The position numbers and the translations under genes are program-made. Shown in pieces: positions 53,127-61,795 of a DNA stretch of 64,000 nucleotides. Source of the stretch: Xanthomarina sp035306605 (GTDB lineage: Bacteria; Bacteroidota; Bacteroidia; Flavobacteriales; Flavobacteriaceae); NCBI GenBank assembly GCA_035306605.1, contig DATGNR010000012.1; one strand, 5' to 3'. Each line of letters opens with the position of its first letter. The stretch's first letter is position 1. Under the pieces are notes generated by a model that saw only the letters and a program-made list of their open reading frames with translations, was not told the DNA's origin and did not search any database.

Positions 53127-53225
53127 TATTTTTAAAATTAGTCAGATAGAACTATTTAAATCCTTTTGACTAAATTTACACCAATATTTGGATTTGATTC
53201 TAAAATTAAAACAAAATAAATTGTG

Positions 53226-53233
53226 TAATTTTG
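53226..53233 (+). promoter_or_regulatory. -7 box upstream of accA
   Basis: TAATTTTG matches TAnnTTTG, 29 bases before the accA ATG. Only a distant TTG (spacing 29) lies upstream. Confidence 0.4.
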
Positions 53234-53262
53234 TATGCTAATTAAACAAACTATAATTTTCA

Positions 53263-54216
53263 ATGGAATATTTAGATTTTGAACTCCCTATAAAAGAACT
53301 TGAAGAACAATTGCAAAAATGCGAACTTATAGGTGAAGAAAGTGAAGTAGATGTTTCCGAAACTTGTAAGCAAATTGAAAAAAAACTAATTGCCACAAAG
53401 AAAGAAATATATAAAAACCTAACCCCTTGGCAGCGTGTGCAAATGTCTCGCCACCCAAGTCGCCCATATACCTTAGATTATATTCACGCCTTATGTGGTG
53501 ACAGTTTCCTGGAGTTACATGGAGATAGAGGCTTTAAAGACGATAAAGCTATGATTGGTGGTTTAGGAAAAATTGGAGACCAAAGCTATATGTTTATTGG
53601 TCAACAAAAAGGATATAACACCAAAACTAGACAGTATAGAAATTTTGGAATGGCTAATCCAGAAGGATATAGAAAAGCCTTACGTTTAATGAAATCTGCA
53701 GAAAAATTTGGTATCCCAGTGGTAACTTTTTTAGATACACCAGGAGCTTACCCAGGTTTAGAAGCTGAGGAACGTGGCCAAGGAGAAGCTATTGCAAGGA
53801 ATATTCTTGAAATGACTCGATTAAAAGTGCCTATCATTACCATAGTTATTGGAGAAGGTGCTTCTGGAGGAGCATTAGGAATTGGAGTAGGAGATAAAGT
53901 AATGATGTTAGAGAACACATGGTACTCAGTAATTTCACCAGAATCTTGCTCATCTATCTTATGGAGAAGCTGGGAATATAAAGAACAAGCTGCCGATGCT
54001 TTAAAATTGACTGCAATAGACATGAAGAAACAAGGCATTGTAGACGAAATTATTAAAGAACCACTTGGTGGAGCACATAGCGATAGAGAGAATACATATT
54101 TGGCTGTAAAAAATGCTATTGTTAAAACTTATGAGGAGCTTAAAAACTTATCACCAAAAGATTTAGTAAATAAACGCATGGAAAAATATTTGGAAATAGG
54201 AGTTTTTAAAGGTTAA
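53263..54216 (+). CDS. accA: Acetyl-CoA carboxylase carboxyltransferase subunit alpha
   Basis: A 317-residue protein with the alpha-subunit features: N-terminal coiled coil (LEEQLQKCELIGEESEVD), PWQRVQMSRHPSRPYTLDYI, HGDRGFKDDKAMIGG, FLDTPGAYPGLEAEERGQ and GEGASGGALGIGVGD (oxyanion hole). With AccD it transfers CO2 from carboxybiotin to acetyl-CoA, forming malonyl-CoA for fatty acid and pigment synthesis. Typical length. Followed by a terminator. Confidence 0.95.
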   Translation: MEYLDFELPIKELEEQLQKCELIGEESEVDVSETCKQIEKKLIATKKEIYKNLTPWQRVQMSRHPSRPYTLDYIHALCGDSFLELHGDRGFKDDKAMIGGLGKIGDQSYMFIGQQKGYNTKTRQYRNFGMANPEGYRKALRLMKSAEKFGIPVVTFLDTPGAYPGLEAEERGQGEAIARNILEMTRLKVPIITIVIGEGASGGALGIGVGDKVMMLENTWYSVISPESCSSILWRSWEYKEQAADALKLTAIDMKKQGIVDEIIKEPLGGAHSDRENTYLAVKNAIVKTYEELKNLSPKDLVNKRMEKYLEIGVFKG

Positions 54217-54240
54217 GACTTCTCAATCCTATAAATTGAA

Positions 54241-54270
54241 ATCTGAAATGTCTTATTTCAGATTTTTTTT
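54241..54270 (+). terminator. Rho-independent terminator of accA
   Basis: Stem ATCTGAAAT / ATTTCAGAT with GTCTT loop, then an eight-base T-run, 25 bases after the accA stop codon. Confidence 0.88.
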
Positions 54271-54383
54271 ATGCTTATCAACAATATAATTAAGTTATTA
54301 ACAGTTAAATTGTTAACTTATGGTGAACAACCTTAACAGGATTTTTCATCATTTATCTTTTCAATTTAGCTACTTTCGTACAT

Positions 54384-55922
54384 ATGAAACAACCAAATCA
54401 AATAAAAGGATATCAAGTAGATAAAAGTACTATTATTAGTCTTGAAAGAGGAAAGATACCGCCTCAAGCCACTGATTTAGAGGAGGTTGTTCTTGGAGCG
54501 ATGATGATTGACAAAAAGGGTGTTGATGAGGTAATTGATATTTTGAGTGCCGACGCATTCTATAAAGAAGCCCATCAGCACATTTTTGAAGCCATTTTTC
54601 AATTATTCGAAAATAGCGAACCTGTTGACTTATTAACCGTTTCTAGTCAATTAAAGAAAAACTCAAAGCTGGACCTTGTTGGAGGTGATTTTTACCTGAT
54701 TTCATTAACCCAAAAAGTATCTTCTTCGGCCCATATCGAGTTCCATGCACGTATTATATTACAGAAATTTATTCAACGAAGTTTGATTAAAATCTCTAGT
54801 GAAATTATTGAAGATGCATACGATGAAACTCAAGATGTTTTTGATTTATTAGATCGTGCAGAATCGAAATTATACGAAGTTACCCAAGGAAATATTAAAA
54901 AATCGAGTGAAACAGCCCAGGAACTAGTTATCCAAGCAAAAAAGAAAATTGAAGAAATTTCTAATAAAGAAGGTTTAAGTGGTATTCCTTCTGGTTTTAC
55001 AAAATTAGACAAGTTAACATCAGGATGGCAAGAGAGTGATTTAATTATTGTTGCTGCTCGTCCAGGTATGGGTAAAACGGCGTTAACACTGTCTATGGCA
55101 AGAAATATTGCTGTTACCCAAAACATCCCAGTCGCCTTTTTCTCTTTAGAGATGGCGTCTGTGCAATTAATTATGCGTTTAATTTCTAGTGAAACAGGTT
55201 TGTCGTCAGAAAAACTGAGAACGGGTAAGTTAGAAAAGCATGAATGGGAACAATTAAATGTGAAGGTAAAAAGCCTTGAAAAAGCACCTTTATTTATTGA
55301 TGATACTCCCTCTCTTTCTATTTTCGATTTAAGAGCAAAAGCTAGACGATTAGCGTCACAGCATGGTATTAAATTAATTATTATAGATTATTTACAATTA
55401 ATGACTGCCGGAGGTAGTCAAAAGGGAGGAAACAGGGAGCAGGAAATCTCAACCATTTCTCGTAACCTTAAAGCTTTGGCTAAAGAATTAAGTGTACCTG
55501 TTATCGCTCTATCGCAATTATCCCGTGCGGTTGAAACTCGTGGAGGAAGTAAAAGGCCTTTATTATCGGATCTTCGTGAATCAGGAGCAATTGAGCAAGA
55601 TGCAGATATTGTATCCTTTATTTATAGACCAGAATATTATAAAATTGATGAATGGGATGATGACGAAAGAACACCAACCGAAGGTCAAGCCGAATTTATT
55701 ATCGCTAAACACAGAAATGGTGGATTAGAAAATATACGATTGAAGTTCATCGGACATTTAGGTAAATTTGATAATCTTGATGATTTCGATACCCCATTTG
55801 GACAGGAATTTCATTCAAAAATGAATGAGGTGGCAAGTGACGATGCGTTTAAAACGACACATTTCCCTTCAGCCAGTGATGCTTTTGGAGACCCAGAAGA
55901 TGATAACGACGTACCATTCTAA
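54384..55922 (+). CDS. dnaB: Replicative DNA helicase DnaB
   Basis: A 512-residue helicase with N-terminal domain (GKIPPQATDLEEVVLGAMM), linker, and RecA-like motor: Walker A ARPGMGKTAL (about 230-239), VAFFSLEMASVQL, Walker B LIIIDYLQLM and the arginine region ARAVETRGGSKRP-like SRAVETRGGSKRPLLSDL. No intein is present. It unwinds DNA ahead of the replisome, with DnaC/DnaI-type loader elsewhere. It is the only gene between the accA terminator and the AI-2E transporter. Confidence 0.96.
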   Translation: MKQPNQIKGYQVDKSTIISLERGKIPPQATDLEEVVLGAMMIDKKGVDEVIDILSADAFYKEAHQHIFEAIFQLFENSEPVDLLTVSSQLKKNSKLDLVGGDFYLISLTQKVSSSAHIEFHARIILQKFIQRSLIKISSEIIEDAYDETQDVFDLLDRAESKLYEVTQGNIKKSSETAQELVIQAKKKIEEISNKEGLSGIPSGFTKLDKLTSGWQESDLIIVAARPGMGKTALTLSMARNIAVTQNIPVAFFSLEMASVQLIMRLISSETGLSSEKLRTGKLEKHEWEQLNVKVKSLEKAPLFIDDTPSLSIFDLRAKARRLASQHGIKLIIIDYLQLMTAGGSQKGGNREQEISTISRNLKALAKELSVPVIALSQLSRAVETRGGSKRPLLSDLRESGAIEQDADIVSFIYRPEYYKIDEWDDDERTPTEGQAEFIIAKHRNGGLENIRLKFIGHLGKFDNLDDFDTPFGQEFHSKMNEVASDDAFKTTHFPSASDAFGDPEDDNDVPF

Positions 55923-55953
55923 TATAATGCCCTAGTTTTAATTATTCAGTCTT

Positions 55954-56973
55954 ATGGACAAGTTAAGAACCACAAACATATTATTGCTAGTTATAGTTAT
56001 TCCGTTAGTTTTTTATTTACTAAAAATACTTTCGTTTATATTTATTCCTTTGGTGTTTTCTATGTTTATAGCGTTGCTATTCTTACCAATTATGCGATGG
56101 TTAGGTAAAAAGAAAATTCCAAAGCCTATTAGTATATTGGTGGTTATATTATTGATTGCTGCAGGAGTAAAAATAGGTGTAGAATTAATCCAAATATCTT
56201 CTAAGGAAATTTTAAACTCAGATACTGAGTTTTTTTTAAAAGCCGAGGAGAAAATAAATAATTTATATTTATTTGGCCAAGAAACTTTTGGACTCGAGCT
56301 GGATAATAACCAAAATACTTGGCAACAATTTATTCAAAAGGATAATATTGGTGGAACTTTAGACTTTGTTAGAAAGACATTGACTATGATTCTAATGACA
56401 ATATTTTTTGTTGTTTTATGGTTGGCCGAATCTATCAATATTGAAAAAGTATTAAACAGTACTATACTTAAACAGCGTCATACTTCAGTTAAAACATTCT
56501 TCAAAATAGAAAAAGATCTAATAAAATTTATAAAAGTTAAGTTCTTTATTAGTTTGGCAACAGGAATTGGAACAGGTTTAGCTTGTCTGTTTTTTGATGT
56601 CAGTTTTCCTATTTTTTGGGGCTTATTCGCTTTTATTATAAATTTCGTACAAATGGTAGGATCTATAATTACGGTGGTTTTATTAGCAATTTTCGCATTT
56701 ATAGAATTAGATCCAACAAGTATCTTATTCTTTTTTATCCTTTCTATAACTGGTGTTCAAGTTTTGTTTGGCTCTATTTTAGAACCTATTTTTATGGGAA
56801 AATCTTTCTCATTAAACGTCATAACTGTTTTGGTAATGCTTATGCTTTGGGGTTTTATTTGGGGAGTCCCAGGATTAATTATGGCTATTCCAATAACAGT
56901 ATTTGTTAAAATCATCCTCGATCAATTTCCTGAAACCAAAGTTATTTCTAACATTCTATCGGAAAATAAGTAG
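55954..56973 (+). CDS. AI-2E family transporter
   Basis: A 339-residue membrane protein with eight or so helices. Family motifs: ILSFIFIPLVFSMFIALLF, GTGLACLFFDVSFPIFWGLFAFIINFV (conserved P-x-W-G) and GSILEPIFMGKSFSLNVITVL (P-x-x-x-G). Known as YdiK/PerM-like proteins; one member was linked to autoinducer-2 export, most have unknown substrates. It sits 31 bp after dnaB. Confidence 0.87.
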   Translation: MDKLRTTNILLLVIVIPLVFYLLKILSFIFIPLVFSMFIALLFLPIMRWLGKKKIPKPISILVVILLIAAGVKIGVELIQISSKEILNSDTEFFLKAEEKINNLYLFGQETFGLELDNNQNTWQQFIQKDNIGGTLDFVRKTLTMILMTIFFVVLWLAESINIEKVLNSTILKQRHTSVKTFFKIEKDLIKFIKVKFFISLATGIGTGLACLFFDVSFPIFWGLFAFIINFVQMVGSIITVVLLAIFAFIELDPTSILFFFILSITGVQVLFGSILEPIFMGKSFSLNVITVLVMLMLWGFIWGVPGLIMAIPITVFVKIILDQFPETKVISNILSENK

Positions 56974-56993
56974 TAAAACAAGGAGGTTAAAAA

Positions 56994-57026
56994 TTGTTTA
57001 AATCCAATTTAAACGTGATTATTTTG
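56994..57026 (+). promoter_or_regulatory. Possible promoter before the 57041 gene
   Basis: TTG (56994-56996), 23 bases, then TATTTTG (57020-57026), one T short of TAnnTTTG. It lies 14 bases from the GTG start, implying a very short leader. Confidence 0.35.
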
Positions 57027-57040
57027 ACTATATTTCAACT

Positions 57041-58297
57041 GTGAAAAAGTTAGCATTAATAATTAGTTTATTATTTTGGGTAAATAGTTTTGCCTCATAC
57101 ATCCTTATTCCTATGAATGCCGTAGATCAGAAAAACCATCTGAAAGCCTACGGAATGACTTATTGGACTCTTGAGAAACAGCTAAAAGTTAAATGGCTTT
57201 TAAATTATAAGGGTGGCTCTTTTTTATTACCGGATTCTGAAGAAATAAGACGAGAATGCCAGATTAGAGGTGTTTCATTTGAAATCTTGTCCAATGCCAA
57301 AACAGAAGCCATTTTAGAGGAAATTAGCAGTCCTAGTAAAAATATGGAGGCTGTAGTTTTAGAAAAAGCTCCTAAAATTGCGGTTTATTCACCTAAAGGA
57401 AAATTACCATGGGACGATGCTGTAACTATGGTTTTAACCTACGCCGAAATTCCATACGAAATTATTTACGATGAAGAAGTTTTGAACGATGCCTTAGTTC
57501 TTTACGATTGGTTGCATTTACATCATGAAGATTTTACGGGACAATTTGGGAAGTTTTATGCTAATTACAGAACTGCTGCTTGGTATATTGAAGAAAAGAA
57601 ATCGGCAGAAGCATTAGCTGCTAAATTGGGATATTCAAAAGTTTCCGAAGCAAAATTAGCTGTAGCTTTAAAAATTCGTGACTATGTGATTGGCGGAGGC
57701 TTTATGTTTGCTATGTGTAGTGCTACAGATAGTTTTGATATTGCATTGGCTGCGGAAGGAGTAGATATTTGTGAATCTATGTTTGATGGAGACCCAAGCG
57801 ATGCCAATTATCAATCTAAAATCGACTTTAACAAAACATTTGCTTTTAAAGATTTTACTATAGAAAGAAATCCACTTATTTATGAGTTTTCCTCTATAGA
57901 TATGACTTCCAAAAGGAGAATTCCAAAAATGACAGACTATTTTACTTTAATGGATTTTTCAGCTAAATGGGATCCAATTCCAACCATGTTGTGTCAAAAT
58001 CATACAGCCTTAGTAAAAGGATTTATGGGACAAACAACCGCTTTTACTCGAGAGGAAATTAAATCGAATGTGTTAGTTTTAGGTGAAAATAAAACGAATG
58101 GAGAAGCTAAATACATACATGGAATTAAGGGTAAAGGCTTCTTTACGTTCTATGGAGGTCACGATCCGGAAGACTATACACATAAGGTAGGCGATCCAAA
58201 AACTGAACTAGAATTATATCCAACCTCACCAGGATATAGGCTTATTTTAAATAACGTGTTATTTCCTGCAGCTCGAAAAAAGAAGCAAAAAACTTAA
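57041..58297 (+). CDS. Exported protein often labelled asparagine synthetase B (function unknown)
   Basis: A 418-residue protein with GTG start and signal peptide (1-18, NSFAS). The mature part begins YILIPMNAVDQKNHLKAYG. The middle and C-terminal part (AVTMVLTYAEIPYEIIYDEE, GGGFMFAMCSATDSFDIALAAEGVDI) resembles a glutamine-amidotransferase-like or ThuA-like alpha/beta fold, with Cys in FAMCSATD. Proteins of this type in Flavobacteriia have been called asparagine synthetase B, but no AsnB nucleophile Cys2, SGGLDS PP-loop or AMP-binding motif is present, and it is exported. I treat that label as mistaken. Confidence 0.75.
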   Translation: MKKLALIISLLFWVNSFASYILIPMNAVDQKNHLKAYGMTYWTLEKQLKVKWLLNYKGGSFLLPDSEEIRRECQIRGVSFEILSNAKTEAILEEISSPSKNMEAVVLEKAPKIAVYSPKGKLPWDDAVTMVLTYAEIPYEIIYDEEVLNDALVLYDWLHLHHEDFTGQFGKFYANYRTAAWYIEEKKSAEALAAKLGYSKVSEAKLAVALKIRDYVIGGGFMFAMCSATDSFDIALAAEGVDICESMFDGDPSDANYQSKIDFNKTFAFKDFTIERNPLIYEFSSIDMTSKRRIPKMTDYFTLMDFSAKWDPIPTMLCQNHTALVKGFMGQTTAFTREEIKSNVLVLGENKTNGEAKYIHGIKGKGFFTFYGGHDPEDYTHKVGDPKTELELYPTSPGYRLILNNVLFPAARKKKQKT

Positions 58298-58725
58298 AAT
58301 AAAATATTTATTACTCTTTATTTTATTCTTTGTTTTTTCATTTTCTAAAAATGATAGTATAATAGATTACTAGTAAATTTTAATTTATTATAACCGTTTT
58401 TAAGAAAACCATAAGTTGTACTTAACTTTTAATGTTTCGAATAAATTATATCTGCCTACTTTAAAAACAATATTAATTAAATAATAACAAGTATTAGTGT
58501 TTTTATATCAAGTAAAACCTATAGGATTTTATACAAAGGGTGTCTACTTGTTGAAGGATTAAACGCTCCTGAATAAAGCAGAGTCTATATTAAAATAACT
58601 CCGAAATAGAAGGAAATACTTTAGTAAAAAAACTTTTTTGTTCTATTTGTGTTTTTGGGTTTTTTTCAGGCCTTTGCACCCCTAAAAAATAAATTATTTT
58701 TGCTATAAAATTAGCACTTAATAAT
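58298..58725. other. AT-rich intergenic region
   Basis: This 428 bp stretch has no convincing ORF. Near its start AATAAAATA/TATTTTATT can form an A-T-only hairpin, a weak terminator of the preceding gene. Its right end contains the promoter of the T9SS protein gene. Nothing else stands out. Confidence 0.4.
58673..58702 (+). promoter_or_regulatory. Bacteroidetes promoter of the T9SS protein gene
   Basis: TTTG (58673-58676), 18 bases, then TATTTTTG (58695-58702): a full match to TTG-N17-23-TAnnTTTG, 47 bases before ATG 58750. Confidence 0.65.
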
Positions 58726-58749
58726 TTGAAATCTAAACCCTTATTTATT

Positions 58750-60018
58750 ATGAAAACAAAATTACTTACTTTATTTACCGCATCATTAATGTCAGTTTCA
58801 TCCTACGCGCAACCGTCTGCAACCCATCTAAATTTTGATGGTATTGATGACTATGTTTTAATTGCTGATGGTCTTGAAAGAGATTTGTCTTATAGTAACT
58901 ATCTTACTGTAGAAGCTTGGATTAAAACAACCAAAACTACCGGAAATCAAACTATTTTAAGTAATCATAGTGGTCCTGGTGTGAGACAATTTACCTTCGG
59001 TCTTGTTGATGATACGTTACAAATGTTCTTAGGAGGCGGGAATAACACATTAATATCAGACGCAGGTGTAATATCCGTAGATACTTGGCATCATGTAGCT
59101 GCTGTCTATAATGACGCTGCTTTAAAACTTTATGTAGATGGTGTAGAAATTGCTTCTCATGAAATGTCAATAGGCTATTTTATCTATGATTCTTTTGACC
59201 CATATCAAATAGGAGCTACTAAGGATGCTAATTCTCACTTTAGTGGATCTATTGAAGAACTTAAAGTTTGGGATATCGCGAGAACTCCTGAGCAAATAGT
59301 AGAAAATTCTTGTGAAACTCAAATAACTGCATCTCAAGATCCAGTTGCTTCAGGTTTGTTAGCTTATTATAAATTTAACCAAGGATTTCCTGCAGGAAAT
59401 AATATAGGTCTTACAAGTTTAATAGATAATACATCAAACAATTATGATGGTACATTAACTAATTTTGCTTTAACAGGATCAACAAGTAACTGGTTATATG
59501 GTTCTCCAGTGGTTACGCCAAATGTACCAACAGTAACTACAGAAATAACTTTAGAGCAAAATAGTACTGCTTCACCTTTAACAGCTACTTCAAGTTCTAC
59601 AGGTTTACTGTGGTATACTGATGTAAATGGAGTAGGTTCTGAAACAGCACCAACACCAAATACATCTACAATAGGAGTGACTTCATTTTGGGTTTCAAGT
59701 ACTAATGATAATGGATGCGAGAGCGAGCTTGTAGAAATTGTAGTTGAAGTAGTGGAAACATTAGGAGTAGAAGAACTTGATTTGTTAGGCGCTTTACGTG
59801 TATATCCAAACCCAACAAACGGTATTCTTAATTTATCAAGTAACTTAGATACTGAAGTTCTTGTAACTGTTTATGACCTAAATGGAAGAGTTTTATTGGA
59901 TACTTCTTGTAATCAAAACTCAAATTCAATAAATATTTCACATCTTAATTCTGGCGTTTACATTTTAAAATTAAAAACTGAATTAGGAGAAGTTTCTAAA
60001 AGAGTTCTTAAGAACTAA
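58750..60018 (+). CDS. LamG-domain protein with type IX secretion sorting domain
   Basis: A 422-residue secreted protein. Signal peptide 1-20 (SVSSYA), then a LamG/concanavalin-like domain (about 22-190) with LTVEAWIKTTKTTGNQTIL, WHHVAAVYNDAALKLYVDGV and GSIEELKVWDIARTPEQI. A beta-sandwich, Ig-like spacer (WYTDVNGVGSETAPTPN) follows. Residues about 350-422 are a type A T9SS C-terminal domain (LRVYPNPTNGILNLSS, GVYILKLKTELG), so it is carried over the outer membrane by the PorSS. ATG 58750 is preferred to a TTG at 58726. Likely surface carbohydrate- or protein-binding. Confidence 0.88.
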   Translation: MKTKLLTLFTASLMSVSSYAQPSATHLNFDGIDDYVLIADGLERDLSYSNYLTVEAWIKTTKTTGNQTILSNHSGPGVRQFTFGLVDDTLQMFLGGGNNTLISDAGVISVDTWHHVAAVYNDAALKLYVDGVEIASHEMSIGYFIYDSFDPYQIGATKDANSHFSGSIEELKVWDIARTPEQIVENSCETQITASQDPVASGLLAYYKFNQGFPAGNNIGLTSLIDNTSNNYDGTLTNFALTGSTSNWLYGSPVVTPNVPTVTTEITLEQNSTASPLTATSSSTGLLWYTDVNGVGSETAPTPNTSTIGVTSFWVSSTNDNGCESELVEIVVEVVETLGVEELDLLGALRVYPNPTNGILNLSSNLDTEVLVTVYDLNGRVLLDTSCNQNSNSINISHLNSGVYILKLKTELGEVSKRVLKN

Positions 60019-60040
60019 AATAATACATTTTATATGTAAT

Positions 60041-60070
60041 AAAAAGGTCGCAGAAATGCGACCTTTTTTT
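60041..60070 (+). terminator. Rho-independent terminator of the T9SS gene
   Basis: Stem AAGGTCGCA / TGCGACCTT with GAAA tetraloop, flanked by an A-run and an eight-base T-run. Confidence 0.92.
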
Positions 60071-60180
60071 TGTATTAAAGTGTAATAAATCTGTATTGAT
60101 TATTTTTAAAAGAAACCAATACGTTTGTCAAGAAAAGATAAATACGACACAAGATTCAAATTATTATTACTAATAGTTTT

Positions 60181-60321
60181 ATGACAACAGAAGAGGCTTT
60201 TTCTTGTTTTGATTAAGATAGAGCTGCTTAAATTGAAGAGAGTGAAATTGTAACGCAGCTAAAACAAGCGGAGACTAATGGGTTATAAGAGGTTTTGTTT
60301 CTTATAATCAGTTTGACGTTA
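60181..60321 (+). pseudogene. Decayed small ORF with three in-frame TAA codons
   Basis: Reading from ATG 60181 gives MTTEEAFSCFD-stop-DRAA-stop-IEESEIVTQLKQAETNGL-stop-EVLFL, a coherent acidic, helical sequence interrupted by three TAA codons. Each TAA could come from a CAA (Gln) codon by one C-to-T change. It looks like a fragment of a former gene; no functional product is expected. Alternatively it is random sequence. Confidence 0.25.
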
Positions 60322-60402
60322 TAATAAGGACGGTGGTTGCTTAATTTGATGAGAAGAGTTTAAATTTGCAATTAATAAAATAGCACCATAGGGTTCTAAA
60401 TA

Positions 60403-60433
60403 AAAAAACCGACTCAATTTGAGTCGGTTTTTT
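60403..60433 (-). terminator. Rho-independent terminator of the rpmI-rplT transcript
   Basis: Perfect inverted repeat ACCGACTC / GAGTCGGT extended by A and T runs (13 bp in all) with AATTT loop, 37 bases downstream of the rplT stop in the reading direction. Confidence 0.9.
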
Positions 60434-60469
60434 ATAAGTGAAATATGTTATACAAATAGGCGAAACGCC

Positions 60470-60814
60470 TTATTTTACTTTGTCTATTACTGCTTTAAAA
60501 GCTTCCGGGTGATTCATAGCTAAATCTGCTAAAACCTTACGGTTTAATTCAATTTCATTAGCTTTTAATTTCCCCATAAACTGAGAATAAGATAATCCAT
60601 GTTCTCTGGCTCCAGCGTTAATACGTGTAATCCATAAAGCACGGAATGTTCTCTTTTTGTTTCTACGGTCTCTGTACGAGTATTGCATCGCTTTATCAAC
60701 CGCATTTTTTGCTACTGTCCAAACGTTTTTACGACGTCCGAAGTAACCTTTTGCTTGTTTTAGAACCTTTTTTCTTCTGGCTCTTTTTGCTACAGAATTT
60801 ACTGATCTTGGCAT
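60470..60814 (-). CDS. rplT: 50S ribosomal protein L20
   Basis: A 114-residue basic protein with the L20 signature KGYFGRRKNVWTVAKNAVDK and RRNKKRTFRALWITRINA, ending AFKAVIDKVK. It binds 23S rRNA early in 50S assembly and in many bacteria represses its own operon. It is the last gene of thrS-infC-rpmI-rplT; the 143 bp spacer before it contains inverted repeats. Confidence 0.97.
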   Translation of the reverse strand: MPRSVNSVAKRARRKKVLKQAKGYFGRRKNVWTVAKNAVDKAMQYSYRDRRNKKRTFRALWITRINAGAREHGLSYSQFMGKLKANEIELNRKVLADLAMNHPEAFKAVIDKVK

Positions 60815-60872
60815 AATTTTAATTGTTTTTTGTAGTGGGCGGTCTATTTGTTTTTTTTGACACTTTGATTCA

Positions 60873-60910
60873 AAATTTTAAAACCAACATTAGTTAGTTT
60901 AAAATTTTTG
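60873..60910 (-). promoter_or_regulatory. Inverted repeat in the rpmI-rplT spacer
   Basis: On the minus strand AAAATTTTAAAC and GTTTTAAAATTTT face each other across about 12 bases. Together with the palindrome at 60938-60951 it makes the spacer foldable, a possible L20 control or processing site. Confidence 0.35.
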
Positions 60911-60937
60911 AGGCCCAACTCCAGGGTTTATAATTTG

Positions 60938-60951
60938 TTTAACCGGTTAAA
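60938..60951. repeat. 14-bp perfect palindrome after rpmI
   Basis: TTTAACCGGTTAAA lies just downstream of the rpmI stop on the minus strand. It may mark a processing or binding site in the ribosomal operon. Confidence 0.3.
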
Positions 60952-60957
60952 ACAATG

Positions 60958-61155
60958 TTACTTTAATCGTAACATGATTTTAACATTATTCTCGTCTGCC
61001 TTGTGTACTAAAGTTGTTTTAGTTAAGGCAAGCTTACGCTTTTTAGATTTCTTTGTTAAGATATGACTCTTAAAGGCGTGTTTTCTTTTAATTTTACCAG
61101 TACCCGTTAATTTAAAACGTTTTTTAGCACTAGATTTGGTTTTCATTTTAGGCAT
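60958..61155 (-). CDS. rpmI: 50S ribosomal protein L35
   Basis: A 65-residue, very basic protein: MPKMKTKSSAKKRFKLTG, then RKHAFKSHILTKKSKKRK, the L35 signature. It is part of the large subunit. Lies between infC (54 bp upstream) and rplT on the minus strand. Confidence 0.97.
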   Translation of the reverse strand: MPKMKTKSSAKKRFKLTGTGKIKRKHAFKSHILTKKSKKRKLALTKTTLVHKADENNVKIMLRLK

Positions 61156-61209
61156 CTTGTTCTCCTAGTTTATTATTTCACTTATTATTTTCAACCTGAA
61201 AATCAGGAA

Positions 61210-61764
61210 TTATTTTGATTTTTTTGGAGCTATAAACATAGTCATACGTTTACCTTCCAGTTTAGGCATTTGTTCTACTTTACCTAAGTCTTCTAAATCT
61301 TGAGCTAATCTAAGAAGGAGTATTTGTCCTTGTTCTTTAAAAACAATAGAACGTCCTTTAAAGAATACGAAAGCTTTAAGCTTTGCACCTTCTTTTAAAA
61401 ACTTCTCTGCATGTTTCTTTTTAAACTCGTAGTCATGTTCATCGGTTTGAGGACCAAAACGAATTTCTTTAACTACAACTTTACTAGCTTTAGATTTTAG
61501 TACTTTCTCACGTTTCTTTTGTTCATAAAGAAACTTCTTATAATCCATAACTTTACAAACAGGGGGATCTGCTTTAGGCGAAATTTCTACTAAATCTAAA
61601 CCTTGTTCATCTGCTATGGCAAGTGCTTCCTTAGTTGGGTAAACTCCAACTTCTATATTGTCACCTACTAAGCGCACATTTTCAGACCTAATTTTAGAAT
61701 TAATTCTGTGCTGATCTTCTTGACTTACTCGTCTCGAAACTTGTTTTCTTCTACGTATTGCTAT
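61210..61764 (-). CDS. infC: Translation initiation factor IF-3 (non-canonical start)
   Basis: With start at the ATA codon of 61764-61762 the product has 184 residues, normal for IF-3. The conserved IF-3 N-terminus HRINSKIRSENVRLVGDN begins upstream of the first GTG (61677), so a GTG start would cut it. Between the upstream in-frame TAA and that GTG no ATG, GTG or TTG exists; candidate starts are ATA (61764), ATA (61758) or ATT. IF-3 blocks rare start codons, and E. coli infC itself uses AUU, so a rare start allows autoregulation. It lies 31 bp after thrS in one operon. Confidence 0.9.
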   Translation of the reverse strand: MAIRRRKQVSRRVSQEDQHRINSKIRSENVRLVGDNIEVGVYPTKEALAIADEQGLDLVEISPKADPPVCKVMDYKKFLYEQKKREKVLKSKASKVVVKEIRFGPQTDEHDYEFKKKHAEKFLKEGAKLKAFVFFKGRSIVFKEQGQILLLRLAQDLEDLGKVEQMPKLEGKRMTMFIAPKKSK

Positions 61765-61795
61765 GGCTTTATGTTTTTAATTAAACTTATTACTT

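Larger units (their letters stand above)
60019..60469. other. Intergenic region with terminators and a decayed ORF
   Basis: This 451 bp stretch holds the terminator of the T9SS gene (60041-60070), a decayed ORF remnant (60181-60321) and the terminator of the rpmI-rplT transcript (60403-60433). The rest shows no feature I can support. Confidence 0.5.

Noticed and set aside
54290..54383. Possible origin or DnaA boxes near dnaB
   Set aside because: There are TTAAC/GTTAA inverted repeats but no TTATCCACA-like boxes; dnaB is often far from oriC.
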